This document shows positions 1-9,575 of a DNA stretch of 64,000 nt, piece by piece. Position numbers and translations under genes: made by a program. Where the stretch lies: the NCBI RefSeq assembly GCF_030653815.1, contig NZ_JAURYQ010000009.1, forward strand, positions 1 through 64,000. The letters are read 5' to 3'. Numbering within the stretch: the first letter of the stretch is position 1; each line of letters begins with the position of its first letter. This stretch comes from Rhodoferax sp. GTDB taxonomy: Bacteria; Pseudomonadota; Gammaproteobacteria; Burkholderiales; Burkholderiaceae_C. The notes beneath the pieces are model-generated. The model saw nothing but the letters and a program-made list of their open reading frames with translations, was not told where the DNA came from and did not search any database.

Positions 1-46
1 ACAACTTTTTCCCCAACCCCTGTCGTTCATATAAAAGGAGACAACC

Positions 47-1057
47 ATGTTTAAACGCAGAACCATCGCTTCGGCCATCGCCGGTGCCGCCTTGCTGATA
101 GCCACCTCGGCTTTCGCGCAATTCACCGAACGAACCATCAAGTGGACGAACGGCGTCAATGAAGACCATTCGGTCGGATTGGGCGTCAAGAAAATGCAGG
201 AGGTGCTCAACGCAAAGACCGGCGGCAAGCTCAAGATCAATGCTTTCTGGGGCGGATCTGCCGGCGGCGACCTCGCTGGTGCCCAGGCCACGCGCGCGGG
301 CACGCAGGAGATCGTCTGCACTTCCGGCTCGGCCTTGATGGGTATCGTCAAGGAACTCGGCGTGTTCGACCTGCCCTTCCTGTTTGCCAACGAACAAGAG
401 GCCTATGCGGTACTGGACGGCCCAGCTGGCCAGTACTTCAACAAGAAGCTCGAAGCCGCCGGCCTGGTCAACCTGGCCTACTGGGAAAATGGTTTTCGCA
501 ACCTGACCAACAGCAAGCGCCCCGTGGCGAAGATTGAGGACTTTGACGGCATGAAGGTGCGCATCATGCAGAACACCATCTTCCTGGACACGTTCAAAGC
601 GCTGGGTTCCAACCCCACACCGATGGCCTTTGGCGAGGTGTTCACGGCACTGGAAACCAAGGCCATCGATGGTCAGGAAAACCCGTTCTCGACGATCGAG
701 ACTGCCAAACTCTATGAGGTCCAGAAGTACCTGTCGGTCACGCGCCATGCCTACTCGCCGTTCTTCGTGCTGTATAGCAAGAAGTTGTGGGACCAGCTCA
801 GTGCGCAGGAGCAGGCCGCGCTGCGTGAAGCGGCATTGGCCGGCCAGACCGTGCAGCGCGACGCCAGCCGTGCGCAGGATGCAAAGTCCCTCGCCATGCT
901 GAAATCACGAGGCATGGTGGTCAGCGAGTTTTCTCCTGCGGAGAAGGCGCGCGTTGTGGACAAGCTGAAGCCTATCTATGACAAGCACGTGCCCAATATC
1001 GGCGCTGAAGCTGTCAACGTCGTGCTGGATGCCCTGAAGAAGGCGCGCGGAGGTTAA
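47..1057 (+). CDS. TRAP transporter substrate-binding protein, DctP family
   Basis: Periplasmic solute receptor of a tripartite ATP-independent (TRAP) transporter, of the kind that binds organic acids and passes them to a DctQ/DctM membrane pair. The 336-residue protein starts with a signal peptide (KRR, a hydrophobic stretch, then AFA-Q at about residues 22-25). The family-typical segments on 'GMKVRIMQN' and 'IDGQENP' (about residues 165-210) are present, and the length is normal. A clear ribosome site (AAAAGGAG at 33-40) fixes the ATG at 47. No dctQ or dctM follows; the next gene is on the other strand, so the membrane partners must lie upstream of the window or elsewhere. The substrate cannot be read from sequence. 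Confidence 0.93.
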   Translation: MFKRRTIASAIAGAALLIATSAFAQFTERTIKWTNGVNEDHSVGLGVKKMQEVLNAKTGGKLKINAFWGGSAGGDLAGAQATRAGTQEIVCTSGSALMGIVKELGVFDLPFLFANEQEAYAVLDGPAGQYFNKKLEAAGLVNLAYWENGFRNLTNSKRPVAKIEDFDGMKVRIMQNTIFLDTFKALGSNPTPMAFGEVFTALETKAIDGQENPFSTIETAKLYEVQKYLSVTRHAYSPFFVLYSKKLWDQLSAQEQAALREAALAGQTVQRDASRAQDAKSLAMLKSRGMVVSEFSPAEKARVVDKLKPIYDKHVPNIGAEAVNVVLDALKKARGG

Positions 1058-1079
1058 TGTTGAGTCCATTTCGGGGCAA

Positions 1080-1112
1080 GGTCATAACGGGCCGGCGAGG
1101 ACCGTTATGACC
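1080..1112. terminator. Perfect 11-bp inverted repeat between convergent genes
   Basis: GGTCATAACGG (1080-1090) and CCGTTATGACC (1102-1112) form a perfect 11-bp stem around an 11-nt GC-rich loop. It lies between the ends of the TRAP receptor gene and the convergent dciA-like gene, where a bidirectional terminator would be expected. There is no T-run, so it could instead be a protein-binding palindrome. Confidence 0.4.
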
Positions 1113-1208
1113 GTTGATTTGTGCTGCGTTGGTAGCCAGCATAAAAATTGACCCGGGCGACGTGCTGATGCTGGTGCCGGGCCATTGCGACCCCAACGAA
1201 TGAGGGTT

Positions 1209-1529
1209 TCAGTAACGCCCGCCACCACTGGCGCCGCTGACTTTGAGCCGGATGCTCTTGACCTCCAGCTGGTGCACACGCAAATGCGCCTCAAAGGCCG
1301 GCAGCAGCTGGCGCAGTTTGGCCGCCGTGGTGGTGTTGCTGAGCAACAGGCACCAGACGCCGTCGGTCAGCGGGCCAGCAGTGACGTTGGGCCGCAGCGT
1401 GTCAGGAATCAGGGTGCTGATGGCGTCAAAGCGGGCTTTGGAGGCGCGGTTCAGTTCCATCAGTTTGGCCAGGCTGGCGTTGTTCTGGCTGGCTTGCAGC
1501 AAGGTCACTGAGGGCTGGCGTCGGTTCAT
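1209..1529 (-). CDS. DUF721 / DciA-like protein
   Basis: A 106-residue protein of the DUF721 family, which includes DciA, the replicative-helicase (DnaB) loader of bacteria lacking DnaC/DnaI. It has the short N-terminal 'LxxLM.LN' helical region and the KH-like C-terminal part (WCLLLSNTTTAAKLRQLLP). Divergent placement next to secA is common in Burkholderiales. The ATG at 1529 is the only good start. Function is inferred from family and synteny only. Confidence 0.75.
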   Translation of the reverse strand: MNRRQPSVTLLQASQNNASLAKLMELNRASKARFDAISTLIPDTLRPNVTAGPLTDGVWCLLLSNTTTAAKLRQLLPAFEAHLRVHQLEVKSIRLKVSGASGGGRY

Positions 1530-1796
1530 TTTTCAGGGGTGAGGGCGGATGCTGATGATTATCACGGATGGCTGACAGGGTTAATTTGCGGGCAGGCTTC
1601 CCCTGGCGGACGTGTGCCCGCCGGCCCGCTGGTCAAGTGCTGGACAAGCCGCCCCGGCGCGCGGGTAAAATTGGGGCAGTTGGACGGTGTTTGTCGTCAT
1701 TTGACGCTCAGTACGCTGCCCCCCATTCCAGTCAGTTTGTAAAAAAGGATTGCGCCGCACGCTTGACCCCACCGGTCAAGCTGCACGCCGGTATTC
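1530..1796. other. Divergent intergenic region upstream of secA
   Basis: 267 bases between the divergent dciA-like gene and secA. It must hold both promoters. A possible plus-strand -10 (TAAAAT, about 1667-1672) and a TTGACG hexamer (1701-1706) are visible, but neither has a convincing partner. No small gene with a ribosome site and no secM-like arrest peptide was seen; short reading frames crossing it lack coding character. Confidence 0.4.
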
Positions 1797-4541
1797 ATGG
1801 CCATCAACTTTCTCACCAAAATTTTCGGCAGTCGCAACGACCGCCTGCTTAAAAAGTACCGCCACACCGTGGGCAAAATCAACGCGATGGAAGCTGGCCT
1901 GGAGAAGCTTTCTGACGCTGAACTGCGCGCCAAGACCGAGGCCTTCAAGGACCGGCTGGCCAAAGGTGAAGCGCTCGATGCGATCTTGCCCGAGGCGTTT
2001 GCCGTGGTGCGTGAAGGCTCCAAGCGGGTCATGAAAATGCGTCCGTTCGACGTGCAGTTGCTCGGTGGCATGTCCTTGCACAACGGCAAGATTTCCGAAA
2101 TGGGCACCGGCGAGGGCAAAACCCTGACCGCCACCTTGCCCGTGTACCTGAACGCCCTGACCGGCAAGGGCGTGCACGTGGTCACGGTCAATGACTACCT
2201 GGCCAACCGGGATGCCCAGTGGATGGGCAAGCTGTACAACTTTCTGGGCCTGTCGGTGGGTATCAACCTGCCCAACATGCCGCGCGAAGATAAGCAGGCT
2301 GCTTACCGCGCCGACATCACCTACGGCACCAACAACGAGTACGGCTTTGACTACCTGCGCGACAACATGGTCTACGAGGCTGCCGACCGGGTGCAGCGGG
2401 GCCTGAACTACGCCATCGTCGACGAGGTGGATTCCATTTTGATCGACGAGGCGCGCACGCCGCTCATCATCAGCGGCCAGGCCGAAGATCAGACCGACCT
2501 GTATGTGGCCATCAACCGGATCGTGCCGCAGCTGGAACAGCAAGAAGGCGAAGCCGACCCGCACACCGGCGAAGGCATCACCAAGGTGGGTGATTTCACC
2601 ATCGACGAAAAAAGTCGCCAGGTGTTCCTGACCGAGCGTGGCCATGAAAACGCCGAGCGCATCTTGTTCGGGATGGGCCTGATTGCCGAAGGCGCCAGCC
2701 TGTACGACCCGGCCAATATCACGCTGATGCACCATTTGTACGCCGCGTTGCGCGCCAACCACCTGTACCTGCGTGACCAGCATTACGTGGTGCAGGCCGG
2801 CGAAGTGGTGATCGTGGACGAGTTCACCGGGCGCCTGATGAGCGGGCGGCGCTGGAGCGAAGGCCTGCACCAGGCGGTGGAAGCCAAGGAAGGCGTGGCG
2901 ATCCAGCCCGAAAACCAGACCCTGGCCTCGATCACCTTCCAGAATTACTTCCGGCTCTACGGCAAGCTGGCCGGCATGACCGGCACGGCCGACACCGAGG
3001 CCTATGAGTTCCAGGAAATTTATGGCCTGGAAACGGTGGTCATGCCGCCCAACCGGCCCAGCCGCCGCGACGACCAGCTCGACCGCGTCTACAAGACCAC
3101 CAAGGAAAAATACGACGCCGCCATTCAGGACATCCGCGAATGTTACGAGCGCGGCCAGCCGGTGCTGGTGGGGACCACCTCGATCGAGAATTCCGAGATC
3201 ATTGCCGACCTGCTGGAAAAGGCCAAACTGCCGCACCAGGTGCTCAACGCCAAGCAGCATGCCCGCGAGGCCGACATCGTGGCGCAGGCCGGTCGTCCCA
3301 AGATGATCACCATTGCCACCAACATGGCCGGTCGTGGCACCGACATTGTGCTGGGTGGCAACATCAGCAAGCTTATCGAGGCGATCGAGGCCGACGAAAC
3401 CCTTGATGCCGCGCAAAAGCAGCAGCAGCTGGCCGCGCTGAACAACCAGTGGGCCAAGGACCACGAACAGGTGACGGCCCTGGGTGGCCTGCGCATCATT
3501 GCCACCGAACGCCACGAGTCGCGCCGCATCGACAACCAGTTGCGGGGTCGTTCGGGCCGCCAGGGTGATCCGGGTTCCTCGCGTTTTTACCTGAGCCTGG
3601 ACGACGCGCTGATGCGCATTTTTGCCGGCGAGCGCGTCAAGGCCATCATGGATCGCCTCAAGATGCCCGAGGGCGAGGCCATCGAGGCCAGCATGGTCAC
3701 GCGCTCCATCGAGAGCGCCCAGCGCAAGGTGGAAGCGCGTAACTTCGACATGCGCAAACAACTGCTTGAGTACGACGACGTCGCCAACGACCAGCGCAAG
3801 GTGATCTATCAGCAGCGCAACGAAATCCTGGACGCGACCGACCTGTCGGCGCAGATCCAGGCGCTGCGCGAGGGCTGTTTTGAAGACGTGGTGCGCCAGT
3901 ACGTGCCCTTCGAATCGGTGGAAGAGCAGTGGGACTTGCCGGCGCTGGAGCGCGTGTTGTCGGACGAATGGCAGATGACCCTGCCGCTGCAGCACCAAGT
4001 GAACGCCGCCAGCGCCATCACCGACCAGGATATTCTGGACACCGTGCGCAGCCATGCCAACACCGTGTTTGAAGAAAAAGTGACGCTCGTGGGCAATGAG
4101 AACTTCACCCAGTTCGAGCGCATGGTGCTGCTGCAAAGCATCGATAGCAACTGGCGTGACCACCTGAGTTCGCTGGATTATTTGCGTCAGGGCATCCACC
4201 TGCGCGGTTACGCCCAGAAGCAGCCCAAGCAGGAATACAAGCGCGAGGCCTTCGAGCTGTTTGGCCAGATGCTCGATGCCGTCAAGAACGAAGTCACCAA
4301 GATCCTCATGACGGTGCGCATCCAGTCCAACGAAGAAGCTGCTGCTGCGGCGGCCGACCTGGAAAACCGCGCCGAGCGCATCAGCAATGTCACCTACACC
4401 GCGCCCACCGAGAGCGGCGGGGTGGAAATCAAGGTGGACGAAACCACGATGCCGGTGGAAGTGCCGCGCGTCGGCCGCAACGAACCCTGCCCCTGCGGCA
4501 GCGGGAAAAAATACAAACAATGTCATGGCAAGTTGGCCTGA
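1797..4541 (+). CDS. secA: Protein translocase ATPase SecA
   Basis: Motor ATPase that pushes unfolded preproteins through SecYEG. The 914 residues are standard length. Visible are the Walker A loop GTGEGKT (about 103-109), the DEVD Walker B box (about 209-212), the preprotein cross-linking and second nucleotide-binding domains with '[10 protein letters not shown]' and '[13 protein letters not shown]', and the C-terminal zinc motif CPCGSG...CH (about 898-910) that contacts SecB and ribosomes. secB lies in this window at 58.2 kb. The start ATG gives [12 protein letters not shown], as expected for the family. argJ starts 13 bases after the stop. Confidence 0.98.
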   Translation: MAINFLTKIFGSRNDRLLKKYRHTVGKINAMEAGLEKLSDAELRAKTEAFKDRLAKGEALDAILPEAFAVVREGSKRVMKMRPFDVQLLGGMSLHNGKISEMGTGEGKTLTATLPVYLNALTGKGVHVVTVNDYLANRDAQWMGKLYNFLGLSVGINLPNMPREDKQAAYRADITYGTNNEYGFDYLRDNMVYEAADRVQRGLNYAIVDEVDSILIDEARTPLIISGQAEDQTDLYVAINRIVPQLEQQEGEADPHTGEGITKVGDFTIDEKSRQVFLTERGHENAERILFGMGLIAEGASLYDPANITLMHHLYAALRANHLYLRDQHYVVQAGEVVIVDEFTGRLMSGRRWSEGLHQAVEAKEGVAIQPENQTLASITFQNYFRLYGKLAGMTGTADTEAYEFQEIYGLETVVMPPNRPSRRDDQLDRVYKTTKEKYDAAIQDIRECYERGQPVLVGTTSIENSEIIADLLEKAKLPHQVLNAKQHAREADIVAQAGRPKMITIATNMAGRGTDIVLGGNISKLIEAIEADETLDAAQKQQQLAALNNQWAKDHEQVTALGGLRIIATERHESRRIDNQLRGRSGRQGDPGSSRFYLSLDDALMRIFAGERVKAIMDRLKMPEGEAIEASMVTRSIESAQRKVEARNFDMRKQLLEYDDVANDQRKVIYQQRNEILDATDLSAQIQALREGCFEDVVRQYVPFESVEEQWDLPALERVLSDEWQMTLPLQHQVNAASAITDQDILDTVRSHANTVFEEKVTLVGNENFTQFERMVLLQSIDSNWRDHLSSLDYLRQGIHLRGYAQKQPKQEYKREAFELFGQMLDAVKNEVTKILMTVRIQSNEEAAAAAADLENRAERISNVTYTAPTESGGVEIKVDETTMPVEVPRVGRNEPCPCGSGKKYKQCHGKLA

Positions 4542-4554
4542 GAAAGCATCCGCC

Positions 4555-5784
4555 ATGTCTGTTCACCTGTCCCCTCCCAACCCCGCTGAACTGTTTCCCA
4601 TTGCCGGTGTGCGCATCGGTGTCACCGAAGCCGGCATCCGCAAGGCCAAGCGCAAGGACCTGACCGTGGTGCTGATCGACGACGGCGCCTCGGTGGCCGG
4701 CGTCTTCACGCAGAACCGTTTTTGTGCGGCGCCGGTGCAACTGTGCCGCGAGCACCTGGCCTCGGGTCAGGGTATCCGTGCCATGCTGATCAACACCGGC
4801 AACGCCAACGCGGGCACGGGTGCAGACGGGCTGGCGCGCGCGTTGCACACTTGCCAGGCCCTGGCCGACAAGCTGGGTCTGCAAAAGCAACAGGTGCTGC
4901 CGTTCTCCACCGGCGTCATCATGGAGACCCTGCCGATTGAGCGCATCGAGGCCGGGCTCGATGCTGCCCTGGCCGATGCCAAAGCGGACAACTGGCTGCG
5001 CGCGTCAGAAGCCATCATGACCACCGACACCGTGCCCAAGGCCTTTGGTGCGCAGCTCATGATTGACGGCACGCGGGTCAGCATCACCGGCATCAGCAAG
5101 GGCGCCGGCATGATCCGTCCCAACATGGCGACCATGCTGGGTTTCATGGCCACCGACGCTTGCGTCAGCCCCGCGCTGATGAAACAACTGGCTCTTGAGC
5201 TGGCCGAGGGTTCGTTCAACCGCGTCACGGTGGACGGTGACACCTCGACCAATGACTCGTTTGTGGTGATTGCCACCAACCAGGCGGCGCACGCGCCCAT
5301 CACCTCACTGGACAGCCCGGCGGGCCAGGCGCTCAAGGCCGCCATGTTGGGTGTGGCGCGCCAGTTGGCGCAAGCCATCGTGCGTGACGGCGAGGGCGCC
5401 ACCAAGTTCATCACGATTCAGGTTGAAGGCGGCAAGACCCAGGCCGAATGCCGCCAGGTGGCCTACGCCATTGCGCATTCGCCCTTGGTCAAGACCGCAT
5501 TTTTCGCCAGCGACCCCAACCTGGGTCGTATCCTGGCCGCCGTGGGTTATGCCGGCATTGCCGACCTGGACCAGACCGGCATCGACTTGTACCTGGACCA
5601 GGTGCTGGTAGCGGTTAAGGGCGGGCGCAACCCCGACTACCACGAGGAAGACGGCCAGCGTGTCATGAAGCAGGCCGAGATCACCGTGCGCGTGGTGCTG
5701 GGCCGGGGCGACGCGGTGGATGCCGTGTGGACCTGTGACCTGAGCCACGACTATGTCACGATCAATGCCGATTACCGTTCATGA
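4555..5784 (+). CDS. argJ: Bifunctional ornithine acetyltransferase / N-acetylglutamate synthase
   Basis: Carries out the acetyl-recycling step of arginine biosynthesis (N-acetylornithine + glutamate to ornithine + N-acetylglutamate) and may also make N-acetylglutamate from acetyl-CoA. 409 residues from the ATG at 4555; the open frame extends upstream into secA but that part is out-of-frame shadow. The self-cleavage motif [14 protein letters not shown] is intact, placing the nucleophile at Thr193, so the precursor should split into alpha and beta chains. The stop overlaps the next ATG by four bases (ATGA), indicating translational coupling to the ATPase gene. Confidence 0.97.
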   Translation: MSVHLSPPNPAELFPIAGVRIGVTEAGIRKAKRKDLTVVLIDDGASVAGVFTQNRFCAAPVQLCREHLASGQGIRAMLINTGNANAGTGADGLARALHTCQALADKLGLQKQQVLPFSTGVIMETLPIERIEAGLDAALADAKADNWLRASEAIMTTDTVPKAFGAQLMIDGTRVSITGISKGAGMIRPNMATMLGFMATDACVSPALMKQLALELAEGSFNRVTVDGDTSTNDSFVVIATNQAAHAPITSLDSPAGQALKAAMLGVARQLAQAIVRDGEGATKFITIQVEGGKTQAECRQVAYAIAHSPLVKTAFFASDPNLGRILAAVGYAGIADLDQTGIDLYLDQVLVAVKGGRNPDYHEEDGQRVMKQAEITVRVVLGRGDAVDAVWTCDLSHDYVTINADYRS

Positions 5785-6659
5785 ACGCGAGTTTCGAGCA
5801 TTTGCTGCTGCGCGCCGAGCAGCTCATCAGCCGCATTGAGGCGGTGCTGCCGCAAGCCGTCTCCCAGCCTGACTGGACGGCCTCAAGCGCCTTTCGTTAC
5901 CGCAAGCGCAGCTCCGGCCGCGCCACGCTGGAGCCGGTGCGCCATGTCGGTGTGATGGCTTTGAGTGACCTCAAAGAGATTGAGCCGCAAAAGGAAAAAA
6001 TCCACCGCAACACGCGCCAGTTTGTGTTGGGTCAGCGCGCCAACAACGTGCTGCTGACCGGTGCGCGCGGCACCGGCAAGTCGTCGCTGATCCGGGCCTG
6101 CCTGAATGAATTTACGGCCCAGGGCTTGCGCCTGATCGAAGTCGACAAGGCGGACCTCACCGATTTGCCGGACATCATTGACCTGGTGTCTGACGAGCCC
6201 TACAAGTTCATCGTCTTTTGCGATGACCTGAGCTTTGACGAAGGCGAGTCCGGCTACAAGGCGCTCAAGTCGATTCTGGATGGCTCGGTGGCCGCCACCA
6301 CCGCCAATGTGCTGATTTATGCGACCAGCAACCGGCGCCATTTGTTGCCCGAGTACATGAAGGAAAACCTTAGCTACACCCACACCGCCGACGGCGAGGT
6401 GCATCCGGGTGAAGGCGTCGAGGAAAAAATATCGCTGTCCGAGCGCTTTGGCCTGTGGGTGAGCTTTTACCCGTTTTCGCAGGACGAGTACCTCACCATC
6501 GTGGCCCAATGGCTCGGTGCCATGGGCATCTCGGTGCCGGCTATCGAAGCCGCGCGTGCCGAGGCTCTGGTATGGGCGCTGGAGCGGGGTTCGCGCAGTG
6601 GCCGGGTCGCCTACCAGTTTGCCCTGGACTACGCCGGCCAGCACGCAGTGGCGGCATGA
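5781..6659 (+). CDS. DUF815 family AAA-type ATP-binding protein
   Basis: A 292-residue P-loop ATPase of the DUF815 family. Walker A is GARGTGKSS (about residues 94-102); the Walker B-like '[14 protein letters not shown]' follows, then a sensor-like 'YATSNRRHL'. The cellular role of the family is not established. It is embedded between argJ and mutT with ATGA overlaps at both ends, so all three are probably one transcription unit. Confidence 0.85.
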   Translation: MNASFEHLLLRAEQLISRIEAVLPQAVSQPDWTASSAFRYRKRSSGRATLEPVRHVGVMALSDLKEIEPQKEKIHRNTRQFVLGQRANNVLLTGARGTGKSSLIRACLNEFTAQGLRLIEVDKADLTDLPDIIDLVSDEPYKFIVFCDDLSFDEGESGYKALKSILDGSVAATTANVLIYATSNRRHLLPEYMKENLSYTHTADGEVHPGEGVEEKISLSERFGLWVSFYPFSQDEYLTIVAQWLGAMGISVPAIEAARAEALVWALERGSRSGRVAYQFALDYAGQHAVAA

Positions 6660-7123
6660 GCCTGCCACCCAGTGCCCCCGCCACGCTGGTGGCCGATGGC
6701 GCGCTGCCGCGGGTTGGTGGTGCAGACCGGGCCGTGGTCGATGTGGCGGTGGGGGTGTTGATTCGGCCGGACGGCGATTTCTTGCTGACCTCACGCCCTG
6801 CCGACAAGGTTTACGCCGGTTACTGGGAGTTTCCGGGTGGCAAATTCGAGCCGGGCGAGTCGGTGCAGCAGGCTTTGCTGCGCGAATTGCACGAAGAGCT
6901 CGGCATTCATATCGACCAGATTGAACCCTGGCGCCAGGAGTTGGTGGACTATCCGCACGCCCTGGTGCGCCTGCATTTTTGCAAGGTCTGGGCCTGGACG
7001 GGTGAGTTGCAGATGCGCGAAGCCCAGTCGTTTGCCTGGCAGCGCCTGCCGGTGTCGGTCAGCCCGGTATTGCCGGGCACGGTGCCGGTGTTGCAGTGGT
7101 TGGCGGAAGAACGCGCCGTTTAA
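6656..7123 (+). CDS. mutT: NUDIX hydrolase, MutT family (8-oxo-dGTP diphosphatase)
   Basis: Predicted to hydrolyse 8-oxo-dGTP and keep it out of DNA. The 155-residue protein has a full Nudix box, GGKFEPGESVQ...RELHEELGI (about residues 61-83). I chose the ATG at 6656, which overlaps the previous stop (ATGA); the open frame continues upstream inside the ATPase gene without coding character. mutM and mutY, the other members of the oxidised-guanine repair system, lie 17 kb away in the same window. Confidence 0.9.
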   Translation: MSLPPSAPATLVADGALPRVGGADRAVVDVAVGVLIRPDGDFLLTSRPADKVYAGYWEFPGGKFEPGESVQQALLRELHEELGIHIDQIEPWRQELVDYPHALVRLHFCKVWAWTGELQMREAQSFAWQRLPVSVSPVLPGTVPVLQWLAEERAV

Positions 7124-7130
7124 CGGAAGT

Positions 7131-7334
7131 TCAGTCCGGCGCAAAATCTTCCGGTGGCGCTGCAGCGGGCACAGCAAACTGCTCGCTGGCCCAGGCGCCC
7201 AGGTCGATCTGCTTGCAGCGCTCGCTGCAGAACGGCCGGTAGGGGTTGCTTGCCGCATAGACGCTGACCCCGCCACAGCCCGGGCAGGTCACGATCTTCA
7301 CGGGAACTTTGGCTTGTGGTTTGGTGCCGCTCAT
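7131..7334 (-). CDS. yacG: DNA gyrase inhibitor / zinc-binding protein YacG
   Basis: A 67-residue zinc-ribbon protein. The four ligands are Cys17, Cys20, Cys36 and Cys40 in CPGC and FCSERC, followed by the family signature KQIDLGAWA. In E. coli YacG binds GyrB and blocks DNA binding. The ATG at 7334 overlaps the zapD stop (ATGA); an in-frame GTG two codons earlier is less likely. Last gene of the pilC-pilD-coaE-zapD-yacG run. Confidence 0.92.
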   Translation of the reverse strand: MSGTKPQAKVPVKIVTCPGCGGVSVYAASNPYRPFCSERCKQIDLGAWASEQFAVPAAAPPEDFAPD

Positions 7335-8098
7335 GCGCACAAGGCCAGCTCCAGGCTGACATCTTCGTTGATGGCTTGCAGCCGGTTGTCTTCACCCTGG
7401 TGCAACAAGCGCACCGATACCATCAGCCGGTTGCCGCTGATCTCGGGGACCAGTTCCAGGGCCTCATCGAGTGCCAGGCGCAGCAGCAAAAAGGTGCGAC
7501 CCTGCGGCAGGCTTTGTTGCAGTTGACCGTTATTCACGATCACTTTTTGTGGCGCACCGGAATCGCGCAGCAATTTGAGCAGCAGGGCAACCGCGTCGGC
7601 CATGGGTTTCAACGTTTCAGCCCATTTCAGCAGTTGGGCTTGCCGAACGGCGGGCGGCTTGTGTTGCCACGCGTGGTAAGCGGGCAAATCGAAACCACAG
7701 GTGCCACCGGGAATCACGATGCGGCTGCGAATGGCCATCAGCCAGTCGTTCTCGGTCAGGGTTTGCCCGATTTTTCCGGGCAGGCTGTTCAGCGCTTCAA
7801 AGCACTGGTCGAGATGCCCAATGACTTCGTCGAGCACGGCTTCGGCAATGGCCGGGTTGCCGCGGTAGCTGTCAAGCGCGTGCTTTTGTTTGTCCAGGTC
7901 CTTGAGCAGATCGGTTTTGAGGTCAGCGCGCGTGCTCACTTCAAGAATTTCGAACAGCGTGGCCAGCGCAAAGTGGTGGTCCATGGCATCCACGCGCGGC
8001 AACAATTGCTGCAGGTGCATGAAGAGATGTTCCAGTCGCAAATAAGTGCGAATGCGTTCTTGCAGTGGGTATTCGTAAAGGATCACGCTGGGGTTCAA
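7331..8098 (-). CDS. zapD: Cell division protein ZapD
   Basis: Cytosolic protein that bundles FtsZ filaments at the division site. Up to 255 residues, with the typical N-terminal '[19 protein letters not shown]' and helical body. The longest frame begins with a TTG at 8098. A GTG at 8086, giving MILYEYP..., matches my recollection of beta-proteobacterial ZapD N-termini better. Neither start has a strong ribosome site. Neighbours coaE and yacG are the usual ones. Confidence 0.9.
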   Translation of the reverse strand: MNPSVILYEYPLQERIRTYLRLEHLFMHLQQLLPRVDAMDHHFALATLFEILEVSTRADLKTDLLKDLDKQKHALDSYRGNPAIAEAVLDEVIGHLDQCFEALNSLPGKIGQTLTENDWLMAIRSRIVIPGGTCGFDLPAYHAWQHKPPAVRQAQLLKWAETLKPMADAVALLLKLLRDSGAPQKVIVNNGQLQQSLPQGRTFLLLRLALDEALELVPEISGNRLMVSVRLLHQGEDNRLQAINEDVSLELALCA

Positions 8099-8102
8099 TC
8101 GA

Positions 8103-8729
8103 TCAATGAGCTAAGTCGAATGATAGCTTGAAGCGCGGCGCCAGCATGGCCACTTCGGCGCTTAAGCCCTGAAGTGTCAGGCCGTCGTTGAAAATGACGC
8201 TGTCGGCGGCCTGCAAGCGGCGCAGGCGGCTGCTTTGGGCTGCGATGACGGCCTCGACCGCGCTGCGCGTCAGCCCGTTGCGCGCCATGACACGCGCGAT
8301 CTGGGTTTCAGCCAGGCAGTCCACCACCAGCACATGGTCCACCTTTTGACGCCAGCGGGCGGATTCCACCAGCAGCGGAACATCAAACACCAGGCACGGG
8401 TGCCCCGCTGCTTGGGCCGCGTGGCCTTGGCGCGCCGCTTCTTCAGCGACCAGCGGGTGGATGATGGCTTCCAACCTGAGTTTGGCGCCAGGGTCCGAGA
8501 AGGCCAGCACGCGCATGCGGTCGCGGTCCAGGGCCCCTTGGGCGGTGACGAACTCCATGCCGAATTCCCGCGCAATGGCGGGCATGGCCAGTCCGTTGGG
8601 GGTGGTGAGCTGGCGGGCGATGGCGTCGGCATCCATGATGGCGGCACCCGCCTGGGCCAGCAGTGCGGCCACCGTGCTTTTCCCGCTGCCGATGCCCCCC
8701 GTCAGACCGAGCTGAAACGGCGCGCCCAC
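8103..8729 (-). CDS. coaE: Dephospho-CoA kinase
   Basis: Final step of coenzyme A synthesis: phosphorylates the 3'-hydroxyl of dephospho-CoA. 208 residues, GTG start three bases after the pilD stop. Walker A GGIGSGKS (residues 11-18), the substrate motif DADAIARQL and the lid-region '[16 protein letters not shown]' are visible. coaD, the preceding enzyme of the pathway, lies at 16.3 kb. Confidence 0.95.
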   Translation of the reverse strand: MGAPFQLGLTGGIGSGKSTVAALLAQAGAAIMDADAIARQLTTPNGLAMPAIAREFGMEFVTAQGALDRDRMRVLAFSDPGAKLRLEAIIHPLVAEEAARQGHAAQAAGHPCLVFDVPLLVESARWRQKVDHVLVVDCLAETQIARVMARNGLTRSAVEAVIAAQSSRLRRLQAADSVIFNDGLTLQGLSAEVAMLAPRFKLSFDLAH

Positions 8730-8732
8730 GTG

Positions 8733-9575
8733 TTACAGCCCCACCGCCTTGAGCATGGCGTTGGGGCCGGCCAGCAGGGCGGTGAGGCCCGCGCCTGCCA
8801 AAAACGGGCCAAAGGGCACATAGCCGCCTTCGCGCAGATTTTTCGAGAATTTCAGGCCGATGCCCACCACCGCGCCAATGACGGAGGCCATCAAAATGAT
8901 GGGAATCAGCGCTTGCCAGCCAAACCAGGCGCCCAGCGCGGCAAAGAGCTTGAAGTCGCCGTACCCCATGCCTTCCTTGCCGGTGACCAGCTTGAAGGCC
9001 CAGTACACCGCCCAGAGCGACAGGTAGCCGGCTGCCGCGCCCCAGAAGGCATCGGGCAGGGTGACGCTACCCAGCTGCAGGGCGGCCAGTGCCAGGCCCG
9101 CCCACAGCAGCGGCAGCGTGATGTCGTCGGGCAGCAGGGTGGTGTCCCAGTCAATCATGCCCAGTGCCACCAGCGCCGCACAAAAGCCGCACCAGGCCAG
9201 GCCGGTGGCGCTGGCGCCCCATTGCCAGCCACACCATAAAAACAGCAGGCCGGTGGCCAGTTCCACCAGCGGATAGCGCAGGCTGATGCCCGCCTGACAA
9301 TGGCGGCAACGGCCGCGCAGCACCAGGTAACCGAGCACGGGGATATTTTCAAACCAGGCCAGCTGATGGCCGCAACTTTGACAGCGCGAGCGCGGCACCA
9401 GCAGGCTGAAAGGCGCTTTTTCCGGCAGGGTTTTGCCGTGAAGGTCGGCGCATTCGGCCTGCCATTGGGCTTCGAGCATGACCGGCAGGCGGTAAATGAC
9501 GACGTTGAGGAAGCTGCCGATGAGCAGCCCCAACATACCCAGCAGACCAGCGTCCAGACCTTGCAAGCCCGCCAT
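8733..9575 (-). CDS. pilD: Type IV prepilin peptidase / N-methyltransferase PilD
   Basis: Inner-membrane aspartic peptidase that removes the leader of type IV prepilins (and type II pseudopilins) and methylates the new N-terminus. 280 residues. The cytoplasmic zinc loop has Cys65, Cys68, Cys90 and Cys93 (CQSC/CRHC), which marks the bifunctional form. The two catalytic aspartates are in 'IDWDTTLLPD' and 'GYGDFKL'. Multiple hydrophobic segments follow. Its ATG overlaps the pilC stop (TGATG). Confidence 0.96.
   Translation of the reverse strand: MAGLQGLDAGLLGMLGLLIGSFLNVVIYRLPVMLEAQWQAECADLHGKTLPEKAPFSLLVPRSRCQSCGHQLAWFENIPVLGYLVLRGRCRHCQAGISLRYPLVELATGLLFLWCGWQWGASATGLAWCGFCAALVALGMIDWDTTLLPDDITLPLLWAGLALAALQLGSVTLPDAFWGAAAGYLSLWAVYWAFKLVTGKEGMGYGDFKLFAALGAWFGWQALIPIILMASVIGAVVGIGLKFSKNLREGGYVPFGPFLAGAGLTALLAGPNAMLKAVGL

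Noticed and set aside
1539-1852. Short plus-strand open frames before secA as a possible secM-like regulator
   Set aside because: No ribosome site, signal peptide or arrest motif; SecM is a gammaproteobacterial feature.
4387-4554. N-terminal extension of argJ into secA
   Set aside because: The extension is out-of-frame secA sequence; the family start is the ATG at 4555.
1776-4556. 926-codon open frame antisense to secA
   Set aside because: It mirrors secA almost exactly, has no recognisable domain, and such frames arise from GC-rich third-position bias. Similar shadows oppose aspS (48146-49924), ubiB (45129-47087) and ftsY (10804-12789).
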